From Ciona savignyi (lineage: Eukaryota; Chordata; Ascidiacea; Phlebobranchia; Cionidae): DNA of 64,000 nucleotides. Where the stretch lies: positions 166,253-230,252 of the forward strand of contig CH003383.1 in the NCBI GenBank assembly GCA_000149265.1, written 5' to 3'. Positions 42,686 to 52,673 of this stretch are shown piece by piece. Position 1 is the first letter of the stretch. Every line of letters starts with the position of its first letter. The translations under genes and the position numbers were made by a program. The notes under the pieces were generated by a model. It was not told where the DNA came from and did no database searches. It was given only the letters and a program-made list of their open reading frames with translations.

Positions 42686-43696
42686 TTATGCCTTACTATT
42701 ATGAAGCCACTTGGCATTACAGAGCTGTGATTCAGGGTGTATGATACAATGCAAAGAATAAAATCTACTAGGGTCCTCTTCCAGGTTAAAAACAGTAGTA
42801 TTGGTGACGTTCTTTGAAATATTTAGAACATTTGTTGGTGCCTTTTGAGACAATATAGCTTGTTTCTGCAATGTTGTGGGTTCTATCTTGGCCAGTGTTT
42901 CTAAATGTGAGTGAAATAAGTCAGTAGAAGTTAAAGTTACTTTTAGTAAACCATTAATGATGAATCCAAGAGTAATATCATCTGGGCGACCTATAATTCT
43001 GGAAGTTTCCAAGAATTTGCCGTTTCCCGTCCATGGAGCCATTTTTTTGCTTAAAGTCTTTGAAATACATACACCAGCACCTGTGCTAGCAAAAACAAAA
43101 CGGGTTCTTTTTCCCTCATAAGTCCCCCGAAGTTGGTGTGGTACACTCTGCCGGCCCAAATAAACGTCTTTTCTCCAATCCAGTTGCCCCAAGAGTTTAA
43201 CCAGAAGCTGCACATTAACATAGTTATCATCGTCAACATGGCACCACCATCTCTTATCACTCTTCACATAGAAATCAAATGACAAACCCGTTTTACAACT
43301 CAAATCTGAATGGCCCCGCCTTTTCCTGCAGCTAGTTTTAACTGCATGTCCGTTTGTCGTCTTGTTTAATTCCAAAGATTCTCTGTCTGTGATGAAGTAC
43401 GTTTGTTTCTTTGCTTGGTTGAACCATGTATTTAAAATGTACTTGACTCGGGTGTCGTGAAATTTTCCAGTAGTTTTTACTGTAATAAAAACATCTTCCA
43501 CGGTGATAACATGCTTTTTATTGCTTTTGTGTTTTCTCAGGGGTCTATTGGCACTTGCAGTTATCATTTCTAATTCGTTTGAGTTCTTTTGAACGCTAAC
43601 TATAACATTAAAAAGAAAAAGTAGTACTAACAACAACCATACAACTTTCCTATAAGTTAGTTTCACATTTACAGCACTGGTTTTCAGATACGCCAT
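42686..43696 (-). CDS. FNG: Fringe-type beta-1,3-N-acetylglucosaminyltransferase, copy A, single exon
   Basis: Fringe enzymes act in the Golgi and extend O-fucose on Notch EGF repeats with GlcNAc, tuning ligand choice. The 336-residue frame has type II topology: a short basic cytoplasmic end, a membrane anchor at about residues 19-35 (VVWLLLVLLFLFNVIVSV), a lysine-rich stem, then the GT31 domain. Family signatures include DVFITVKTTGKFHDTRVKYI, WWCHVDDDNYVN with the metal-binding DDD at 155-157, TGAGVCIS, RPDDITLGFI and LFHSHLE near the C-terminus. Paired cysteines and several N-x-S/T sites fit a secretory enzyme. It has no intron. It is about 93% identical in protein to copy B. Whether it is the organism's main Notch-modifying Fringe or an extra copy cannot be told here. 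Confidence 0.9.
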   Translation of the reverse strand: MAYLKTSAVNVKLTYRKVVWLLLVLLFLFNVIVSVQKNSNELEMITASANRPLRKHKSNKKHVITVEDVFITVKTTGKFHDTRVKYILNTWFNQAKKQTYFITDRESLELNKTTNGHAVKTSCRKRRGHSDLSCKTGLSFDFYVKSDKRWWCHVDDDNYVNVQLLVKLLGQLDWRKDVYLGRQSVPHQLRGTYEGKRTRFVFASTGAGVCISKTLSKKMAPWTGNGKFLETSRIIGRPDDITLGFIINGLLKVTLTSTDLFHSHLETLAKIEPTTLQKQAILSQKAPTNVLNISKNVTNTTVFNLEEDPSRFYSLHCIIHPESQLCNAKWLHNSKA

Positions 43697-44384
43697 GTTA
43701 TCTCATGCTTAAGAAACCTGCAAAAACAGTTTATTGCAATAGAGATTTTATTTTTTTAATAACTTATTAGTTAGCCAACGCTCCAATACACAATTTGATA
43801 ACTTAAACATTTTACTGATCGTGCAACAAGCTATAGACAGCTAAAAACTTGGCCCGAGGTCTTCTTATAAAAACAGTAGAGGTATTTACCATTTTCGTTC
43901 ACTGCTTTAATATTTATTTCAAGTCTCTGTTGAAGGTCCCCAAGGCGTTTGTGGATTCGGCGAGTGGTTTCTCGATAATTTGAACATGACAATCTACAAT
44001 GTCATTTGGGTGCTTCGTACGGACTGCTTCGAAACGCTAAACTGTTTGAACTTAAAACTGATAGATATCTCCCAGTTATTTTTTACAATAATTGGATAAC
44101 GGACGCGGAACTTGTATATGTGACGTGTAAATTAATACATTGGGACCGACTCCGCTTAACTTTCTTAAATGAAACCACCGACAGGTATTTCTCTTCCATA
44201 GCCGAGTTACTGAAATTTAAACGGTTTAACCAATGCTGTGTAACATCAGACTTCTGCGGCTTAAGGCGAATACACGCTGACAAGCGGTGCGGCTGCGGGT
44301 GGGGAATCCCCATCTTTGAAGCTGCAAGCCGCCGGCAGTTACGGCAGGTTGAGCGGAGGACATGCACATTGAATACACATACAC

Positions 44385-44767
44385 CAGTGGTTTTCGATCT
44401 TTTTGACCCCGTGGCGCACCCGTAACCAATTGAGAAATTAACAGGCGCACTTTACAGGGGGAGTCAAAACAATATGCTAAATACTCAAACAATTTAGGGA
44501 AAATATGGAAAATTAAAAGTTTAATTTAAATAATTTCATCACCAATTTTTCCACATAACGAATTTACTGTTTCTTAAACGCTCTTGCTTTTCGAAAGTTA
44601 ATGTATAACTAACGTTACAATGGAAAAGAACGAACTAGACAATAACCATTTAGTAGTTTATGATCTATGCACACTCTGTCGTAAATTTACGAAATGCAAA
44701 GTGTGGCGCACCCAGATAACCCCTGTGGCGCACCAGTGCGCCGCGGCGCGCCATTTGAGTAGTACTG
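44385..44767 (+). mobile_element. non-autonomous hAT-like element in unit A
   Basis: The 383-base element starts CAGTGGTTTTCGATC and ends with the inverted CAGTACTACTCAAATGG. The octamer ACATACAC flanks it on both sides (44377-44384 and 44768-44775). The interior repeats GTGGCGCACC-type motifs near both ends and has no transposase frame. Confidence 0.85.
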
Positions 44768-44854
44768 ACATACACCATCGGCCTAAAACTAAATGAAATA
44801 TCTACACTTAATCACACAATTTTAAAAATATTTGCCTTATTAGATAAATTTCTG

Positions 44855-45016
44855 TGTTCAGTAACCTTTATCACGACGCCGATTAGCTTAGTTATGCTTC
44901 GTCTTATAACCGAAAAGTTAATATCACCGTTGTGTCTTTGGGCAAGGCACAGTGACTCGAGGTAAACTTCGCGCATAACAACACTCGGCGTTTTCCCATT
45001 CACGTGTATAAAACAT
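44855..45016 (+). repeat. tRNA-SINE copy, diverged
   Basis: It contains the body block GTCTTTGGGCAAGGCACAGT and the tail CCCATTCACGTGTATAAA. Confidence 0.55.
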
Positions 45017-45065
45017 CAATATGCTATCCTAAAAATCAATTTAAAAATCTCTAATGTTACAGTAG

Positions 45066-45350
45066 AATAGGATATTCGTGTTTATCCTCGTGAATGGAAA
45101 AAAAAGTTGGTTAATATACGGGCAATCATCAGATCACATTGCGACTACCGTCGGGTTACGGTTTTTGTAGTGTGTTATGTATTATTTACACGTTCCTTCA
45201 ATTTAGTATAGAGCCCACTAATTCGCTGGGTTTAAGCAATGTCCGTTTGGTGTCTTACCCGAAGACAAAACCGACTAGCTAGCTACCGGTTTCGTACCTG
45301 AAACCCTATGGCTGAAAGGCGACGCACTAAACCAACATACTAAAGTTGTG
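45066..45350 (-). repeat. tRNA-SINE copy, near full length
   Basis: It reads tail to head on the plus strand: TATTCGTGTTTATCCTCGTG, then CCGTCGGGTTACGG, then GGCGACGCACTAAACCA. Confidence 0.75.
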
Positions 45351-47064
45351 GGTTCACATAACCCGTTGTGTATACAGACACAGGACATATATAGGTATTT
45401 TGTAAAATAAGTACAGCATCACCATGTTGGCATGCAATCCATAAGCAACTAACACTACCATGTTATCACAAATGTACCATTATAGTCTGTTAGCAGTATT
45501 CTTTTTTAATATTACAGACTGCAATTACTTTTTCAACCATACCTGGAGTTTACAATGAAATCTCAATTAACACCAATACCTCGGGCGTCCAATAAAATGA
45601 AACAATATCTCGCGGGTGCATACAATTACAATTTACAACAATACGATAGGGCCGTTTATTCATGTTTATCCTAATACCTTGGACATGCATGAAGATAAAG
45701 TCTCACTCTGCAGTTTAGAAAATAATATCATATGCAAGTGATTCCTAATTATCAGTTTGGTACCCTATAGTCTAGGCTGAATTAACTAAATTAACCTCCA
45801 TCAATTTCTTAACTGTCATATTAACGTATATTATTTTTTGTAAGCTATTCTAACTTTTGCAAAAAACACACATTTAATATAACATGTCATTTGTCTGGCC
45901 GCACGGCCTTGCGGCAAAGTAAAAAATAAATTCTACTTGCTCGTCGCCAATTGTACACTATAACAGACTATGCAAAGATATATAATGTTAGGTTAAAAAA
46001 AATCGTTGAGAACATTTAAACAGTACAGAGAATTTCCCCTTAAACTTTGAGTATAGAGTCTTCAGTTACGATACTTATCTGTGCACCCGAGGCTATTTTA
46101 GATACCATATATTAGTTTTCCAGTTACCTTATTTATGTTGTTATGGATGCTGGTTGATCTGTTGATAATTTCATTCAGTTATTTTCTTTATAATGCTTAC
46201 TACCTTGCGCAATTTTTACCACGCCCCTATAGCTTCCAAACTATGGTACAATTTCGGTTTTGAGTTACATAATATTATAGTTTTTAAAAATGAGACACAT
46301 ATTGTGTCGTTTTTCTATTTTTTATTAAACACTTAAAGGCATGGCATGTTGATATTCAACAGATTTACCGTTGCCATTTCTAAAACATTATTTTTAAAGA
46401 CTCGTAAAATATACTGTGTTCATCACCCAACATATAGCTTTCATACTATCTAGATCATATTGTCTAACAATTCTTAAGTTTCAACCTGAATCGATAACTG
46501 CTTCGGGGAGATGCCAAGTCAACATACCTTTCCTGTCACAATTAGGTTTTAGATACAAATCTTAATTCTTGTTGATAACAGTCCCACATTATATTTTTTA
46601 TTTTTCTGAGTCACGCTCGTGACAGGCATTTCGTAAGAGAATTGGAAAAATGGTTTTTTTTCAGGTTTAAACGTTTAGAAATCCTAACTGACATGTTCAT
46701 TTTTTGCAAAGACCTTTAATTTAAAAAAACAAGGGGAATATTGTCGATATTTCCCGATCGGAAAGTAATATTCACTTTAAATTTTTAAGAAAACTAAAGA
46801 TGTACAACACAAATAAAGAATCTTCACTTGCAAATTCTGGGTAAAGCGCGTCACAAAATTTGCCTACAGACTCAAATATATAAGAAGAACGCAGGCAGTT
46901 TTGCGGATGTTCGGCACCAGTTATTCCATACCAGCCGATATTTTGGAACTGGTGAGGATTATTTACTTTATATTGTAAAAAAATATTTTTTACTTTTTAA
47001 CTACGAGGATCTTACAAAGTTTTGTAGTCGTACAATTTATATCATTTTCTGAATATAAAAACGT

Positions 47065-47131
47065 CCGTCCAGTCGGCCGATAAACTGGACATATCAGGTT
47101 TGTTTAATCCACAGATAGGCGAAAAGTGATT
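47065..47131 (+). pseudogene. duplicated 3' end of TUFM exon 11
   Basis: CAGTCGGCCGATAAACTGGA and the following bases repeat the end of TUFM exon 11 (from about 40695), with small deletions before the stop. The TUFM 3'UTR is repeated too (GCCAAATTTTATTACTTCTG). It marks the start of duplication unit B and cannot encode a TUFM protein. Confidence 0.88.
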
Positions 47132-47536
47132 TAAAAAATATAAAGCATTTGCCAAATTTTATTACTTCTGTAAAAATGTGAAGCGGAAAAATTTGGACTT
47201 TTTATTCCGAATAACGATAGAAAGAGAAGAGTCCGAAGTCAAATTTTTAAATGACAACTTCAGTTCCAAATTCGTGTCTTGCATTGACTAGGTTTATATA
47301 AAACCTACCGTTCTTTATTGCAATTGAATTAAAAAGAGCGATAACCCAGAGTTTACCCAGAGTTTTTCACAGGGCATGTGAAATTACGGTCCGTTGTTTA
47401 ACGGGTAGTATCAGACTACGCGTTTTCGTATCCGTTAACGCCTGCAGCCGAAAACTGTTCTGTGCGGCTTTGTGGTGGAACAAAGTAGTTAAACCAACAT
47501 CATCTCGTTCCAGTAAGTATGCAAATAGAACTAGGA

Positions 47537-47800
47537 TAGAATATTCATGTTTATCCCCGTGAATTGGAAAATCAAGGGGGTTAACACACGGGTATTCGTC
47601 AGATCACCTCGCGTCCATCGTTGGGTTACCGGAGCTATTGCAGTGTGTTGTGTATGATAGACACGTTACTTTAATTTGGTAAAACCCAGCCGTCACTGCG
47701 ACTTATGCGGAGTGGCTTGCCAAACGACACGGCCGACTAACTATCTACCAGTTTCAAACCTTTGGCGGAGAGGCGACATACTAACCCACACGTGATTCGG
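47537..47800 (-). repeat. tRNA-SINE copy in unit B
   Basis: Tail AATATTCATGTTTATCCCCG is at the left and head GGCGACATACTAACCCAC at the right. Unit A keeps parts of the same insertion, so it predates the duplication. Confidence 0.75.
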
Positions 47801-47930
47801 TCTAATATTTGATAACGTGTAAATCATACACAACACGCTGCAATAGCGCCGGCTCTAATATTTGACTCCAAACCTATTGACTTGAACCAATAAAACTGCT
47901 GATCTAGTTTAGACATACATTATCTGTAGT

Positions 47931-48390
47931 AGAGTCACCTGCCATTATAAAGTCCTAATTTAAAATGAATGATACAATGTGATAAATCACTTGGGCCTGA
48001 TGTTACAGGGTTAATTACAGGACATATTTTAAAAATATTAAAATGTTTTTGGCAACTTGTGTCCCAAATAACCCAATATTGTAGTGTGTTTGGTTTTAAC
48101 ATGGTCAGTTTTTTCGAGTGAAAGTACTTAGTGGGCGTTACATTTAACCATTAATTATAAAGTGTACAGTATTGTCTTGGCGACCTAAAGTTCTGAAAGT
48201 TTTTAGAAATTGTTTGCCCATGACGCCATTTTGTTGCTCAAAGTCTTTGAACTGCAAGTACCAGCGTCAGCTGTTCAAGAATCAAAATCTGTAATTTTTT
48301 CTTTAGAAGTTTTCTCATGTTTCTTTACCATGCTCCACCGGCTTATAAACGTGTTCTCTCCAGTCTAGTAATAGTTTAACTAAAAGCTGA
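47931..48390 (-). pseudogene. Fringe relic in unit B
   Basis: The 460 bases align in order with the 3' half of the intact Fringe genes: the C-terminal block near 47931, GAGTGAAAGTACTTAGTGGG (the SHLE region), CTTGGCGACCTAAAGTTCTG (RPDD region), CATGACGCCATTTTGTTGCTCAAAG (shown here as the MAPW region), and CTCTCCAGTCTAGTAATAG (LDW region). Many indels destroy the frame. It indicates a second Fringe gene stood beside the intact one before the segment duplicated. Confidence 0.75.
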
Positions 48391-48962
48391 TATGATCGTT
48401 GCGGCGAATTATCGTGACGCGACAAGCAATATATAACTTTCTCTAAGTAGATCAAAAATATACCAGTGTGTCACGCCCTTTTCGGGAGCCTTTTGTTAAT
48501 GCATATTTACATATTAGAAACCTAAAACTAAACAGTTCAACTACTCGTACAACTAATATTATATCTATTTAACATTAGTCTTAAACCATTTGTTTAATAA
48601 AAGTATAAAGAGAAAATTTTTAGTTTAGACCACAGCTTTAATGTGTATTTAAAAAGGGTAAATAACTCGGCTTCTATGAGGCTGCTGTCATTTAGTATTA
48701 CGAACAAGACAACTTACGAACGGCAGCTTTATCAGGAATTATTAATACTCCATTAAGTAATAAGTAATAATAAGAACTATTTTAGAGCCAAGTAAGCCAT
48801 AATCGCCAATTATAACAATGACGAACACGCAGTGAAATGCCGGGATTAGGATACACTACACAAAATATAAGGGAATTTTAGCTAGATCTAGTATTCAATA
48901 AATGAAGTTATAATTTAAAAAAGCGGTTATACCTTCTCATGCAAATCTTTTTCAAAATTATG

Positions 48963-49982
48963 CTAAAGAAAATTTGCTTTTCTGTTATGAAGCCACTTGG
49001 CATTACAGAGTTGTGATTCAGGGTGTATGATACAATGCAAAGAATAAAATCGACTAGGGTCCTCTTCCAGGTTAAATACAGTAGTATTAGTGACGTGCTT
49101 TGAAATATTTAGAACATTTGTTGGAGCCTTTTGACACAATATAACTTGTTTCTGCAATGTTATGGGTTCTATCTTGGCCAGTATTTCGTGGTGTGAGTGA
49201 AATAAGTCAGTAGAAGTTAAAGTTACATTAAGTAAACCATTAATGATGAATCCAAGTGTAATATCGTCTGGGCGACCTATAATTCTGGAAGTTTCTAAGA
49301 ATTTGCCGTTTCCAGTCCATGGAGCCATTTTTTTGCTCAACGTCTTTGAAATACATACACCCGCGCCTGTGTTAGCAAAAACAAAACGAGTTCTTTTTCC
49401 CTCATAAGTTCCCCCAAGTTGGTGTGGTACACTCTGTCGGCCCAAATAAACGTCTTTTCTCCAATCCAGTTGCTCCAAGAGTTTAACCAAAAGCTGCACA
49501 TTAACATAGTTATCATCGTCAACATGGCACCACCATCTCTTATTACTCTTCACATAGAAATCAAATGACAAACCCGTTTTACAACTCAAATCTGAATGGC
49601 CCCGCCTTTTCCCACAGTTAGTTTTAACTGCATGTCCGTTTGTCGTCTTGTTTAATTCCAAAGATTCTCTGTCTGTTATGAAGAACGTTTGTTTCTTTGC
49701 TTGGTTGAACCATGTATTTAAAATGTACTTGACTCGGGTGTCGTGAAATTTTCCAGTAGTTTTTACCGTAATAAAAACATCTTCCACGGTGATAACATGC
49801 TTTTTATTGCTTTTGTGTTTTCTCAGGGGTCTATTGGCACTTGCAGTTATCATTTCTAATTCTTTTGAGTTCTTTTGAACTCTAACTATAACATAAAAAA
49901 GAAAAAGTAGTACTAACAACAACCATACAACTTTACTTGAAATTAGTTTTACATTTACAGCGCTGGTTTTCAGATATGCCAT
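48963..49982 (-). CDS. FNG: Fringe-type beta-1,3-N-acetylglucosaminyltransferase, copy B, single exon
   Basis: The 339-residue product of the duplicated unit keeps every feature of copy A: a membrane anchor near residues 19-35, KTTGKFHDTR, WWCHVDDDNYVN, GAGVCIS, RPDDITLGFI and the final HPESQLCNAKW. About two dozen substitutions separate the two, mostly in the N-terminal tail, stem and C-terminal third. One change alters LFHSHLE to LFHSHHE, next to the conserved histidines, and the C-terminus is three residues longer. The frame is intact with no stop, so selection has probably kept both copies, or the duplication is recent. Upstream sequence to about 50440 also matches copy A, so the promoters were copied too. 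Confidence 0.9.
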   Translation of the reverse strand: MAYLKTSAVNVKLISSKVVWLLLVLLFLFYVIVRVQKNSKELEMITASANRPLRKHKSNKKHVITVEDVFITVKTTGKFHDTRVKYILNTWFNQAKKQTFFITDRESLELNKTTNGHAVKTNCGKRRGHSDLSCKTGLSFDFYVKSNKRWWCHVDDDNYVNVQLLVKLLEQLDWRKDVYLGRQSVPHQLGGTYEGKRTRFVFANTGAGVCISKTLSKKMAPWTGNGKFLETSRIIGRPDDITLGFIINGLLNVTLTSTDLFHSHHEILAKIEPITLQKQVILCQKAPTNVLNISKHVTNTTVFNLEEDPSRFYSLHCIIHPESQLCNAKWLHNRKANFL

Positions 49983-50811
49983 GTTATCTCATTCTGAAGA
50001 AACCTGCAAAAACAGTTTATTGCAATATAGATTTTATTTTTTTAATAACTTATTGGTTAGCCAACGCTCCAATACACATTTCGACAACTTAAACATCTTA
50101 CTGATCATGCAACAAGCTATAGACAACTTAAAACTTGGCCCGAGGTCTTCTTATAAAAACAATAGAGATATTTACCAATTTCGTTCACTGCTTTAATATC
50201 TATTTCAAGTCTCTGTTGAAGATCCCCAAGGCGTTTGTGGATTCGGCGAGCGGTTTATCGATGACAATCTACAATGTTACTTGGGTGCTTCATACGGACT
50301 GCTTCGAAACGCTAAACTGTTTAAACTTTATTACACTAAAACTGATAGATATCTCCCAGCCTTTTTTACAATGATTGGATAACGGACGTGGAACTTGTAT
50401 GTGACGTGTAAATTAATACATTGAGACCTACGCAGCTTAGCATTAACTTAAATTAAGCTACTGAACGTTAATTATATTCTAAAGTCGCTTGCATTACAGA
50501 GAAGGGTTGGAAATAAAATGTTGCGGTCGGAAGAAACAGTGAAAATGTTTACTGATCAACATAACGGTTTATAGAATTTTCTAGAAAATTCGGGTGGTTA
50601 ATTTGGTAGAGCCTAACAATTCATTGGATCCAAAAATTAAATACAAAGTCAGTGAAAAATTATCCGTAAACCATGCAATTTACCATTGAGGTGTTATTGA
50701 ATAGTAACAATTTCTACCTCCTCTTCTAACTCAACGATGTTATTAGAAGTTGGGAATTATTGTTATTTTTCGTATTTTATTGGTTCAATGTTTCCTTATT
50801 TTAGTACTGCT

Positions 50812-50945
50812 ACTTAAAGGAACGTGTGAATCATACTCAACATACATAGCTCCGGTAACCCAACGATGGACACGAGGTAATATGACGATTGCCCGTGTGT
50901 TAACGTCCCTTATGTTTTCCCATTCATCGGGATAAACATAATTGT
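50812..50945 (+). repeat. tRNA-SINE 3' half
   Basis: Body and tail blocks CATAGCTCCGGTAACCCAAC and CCCATTCATCGGGATAAAC are present. It lies in the part of unit B that unit A lacks. Confidence 0.7.
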
Positions 50946-52146
50946 CCAATTCTATCCCATTTTTAGTATTTTCATTGTTTAACTTGTATTTTAGTATTAA
51001 GCCTGATGTATAGTTAGATAAATTTTTAAGTTTTCCTTTCCGCTTAATATTAGTGGAGGACAATTAGCCATTAGAGTTACTAAAAATTTAAACGGTTTTA
51101 CCCCTGCTGCGTAACATCAGACTTCTGCGGCTTAAGGTGACAAATTCTTTAGTATTTTAGAAATACATATGCTGTCGCATATTGTATACTATAACACACT
51201 ATATACAAAGAAATATAATGTTACCTAAAGAAAAGAAAACATTTGGGTTCATTTTAGAAAGAATTTCCTCCTGAATTAGCGGTTACGATACTTATCTTTA
51301 CACCCGAGGCGAACTTTTTAGAAACAAATCTTTATTTTTGTGGATTACAGTCTCACATTTTGTTTATTTATTTTTTCATTTTCTGCGGCACGCTCGTGAC
51401 AGGCATGTCATGTCGTCAGATTATTGGCATGACGGGGTAATCCAATCAGGTAAAAACTTTCAGGAATCCTAACTGGCATGTTTTTATTTTACAACGATCT
51501 TTAATTAAAAAAAACAAGAGGAATTACCACTATCGAAAATAAAATGTGAAAAAGAGTATTATTTTGAGCCTTTTGGCGTTATCATCGATATTTTCGGACT
51601 CGAAAGAAATATTCACAAAAATACAACTTCAGAAAAACACAATAGAATTTAAATTACCCAGTTTACCCCGGGAATTCTCTTACTTTAAAATATGCATAAC
51701 CAATCATAAACAAATATTATTACGTGTGTAAATGATCTGGAAACACAAAATTAAAAAATACAGAATGTAAATACGAACCAAAAATAGGCGTATTCATCAC
51801 ACCCATCTTTAACCCGTATTCGGGAAATTCTCATTTATTCAAATCGGCCAATAACTGATCGGTCATGTTCATGCTTTAAAGAAAAAAATGTACAATCGAA
51901 TTAAATCTTCTGGTGGATTTTGCCAATATGGTTGGGATCTATAGTGGAAAATTCTGGGTAAATTGTGCTTGGGAAATTCCCAAGAGACCCAAGAATATAA
52001 GCATGATTTCAATTTTGCGAATGTTCAGCACTGGTTATTCTATAACAGCCTAGATTATTTTCCTTCAATTGTAAAAAAAGTTGTAGGGTAATAAAATAAC
52101 CGTAAAAGGGACAAACAGACTCTACATACCGCAAGTTTTAACTTAT

Positions 52147-52418
52147 TATAATACTATGGGAAAACCGAGGGGGTTAACACACGGGCAATGGTCAGATCAC
52201 CTTGCGCCCACCGTCGGGTTACCGAAGCTATTGCAGTATGTTGTATAGGATACACACGTTCCTTTAGTTTAGTAGAACCCAGTATTCCACTGGATTCAGG
52301 CAATGTCCGTTAAAAGTGCTTGGCCCAAGGACACAGCCGACTAGCTAGCGACCAGTTTCGAATCTGTATCCTTCGATTGAAAGGCGTCGCACTTAACAAC
52401 CAGACTAACCAATAGGAG
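52147..52418 (-). repeat. tRNA-SINE copy
   Basis: CCACCGTCGGGTTACCGAAG, GACACAGCCGACTAGCTAGC and the head GGCGTCGCACTTAA appear in family order, at the right edge of the duplicated region. Confidence 0.75.
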
Positions 52419-52673
52419 ACCAATAATAATTACAAAACGGCCGAATACCGGATAAAAAATTGTTTTTAAATAATTTTTTGGAAAATTAATAATATTTCAT
52501 TTGGGTGGCCATTTAAAGCATTGAGACATCGAAATTAGAAATCAAGTTTCGTAAAAGATTTACAATTTAATATTTTTTTTCTACACGAACGAACCTCGGA
52601 TATTCACAATGAATTATCAATGGACAGAAAGGGAATAATTATTCTTGCAAAAACAACACTATTTTGTGGAATT

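Larger units (their letters stand above)
40690..52085. repeat. tandem segmental duplication, unit A about 40690-47055 and unit B about 47060-52085
   Basis: Unit B begins with a copy of the end of TUFM exon 11 and its 3'UTR, then repeats unit A in order: a decayed Fringe relic, an intact Fringe gene and its flank. The final blocks also match: a CACGCTCGTGACAGGCAT stretch at about 46610 and 51390, and TTTTGCG(G/A)ATGTTC near 46900 and 52015. Insertions differ between units. A carries a short MITE (41068-41286) and a hAT-like element (44385-44767) absent from B, while B carries about 600 bases (50450-51070) that A lacks. The breakpoints are approximate. Confidence 0.85.

Noticed and set aside
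44226..44492. Open frames with Arg/Cys-rich products
   Set aside because: They overlap GC-rich repeat ends and the hAT-like element; no homology or splice support.
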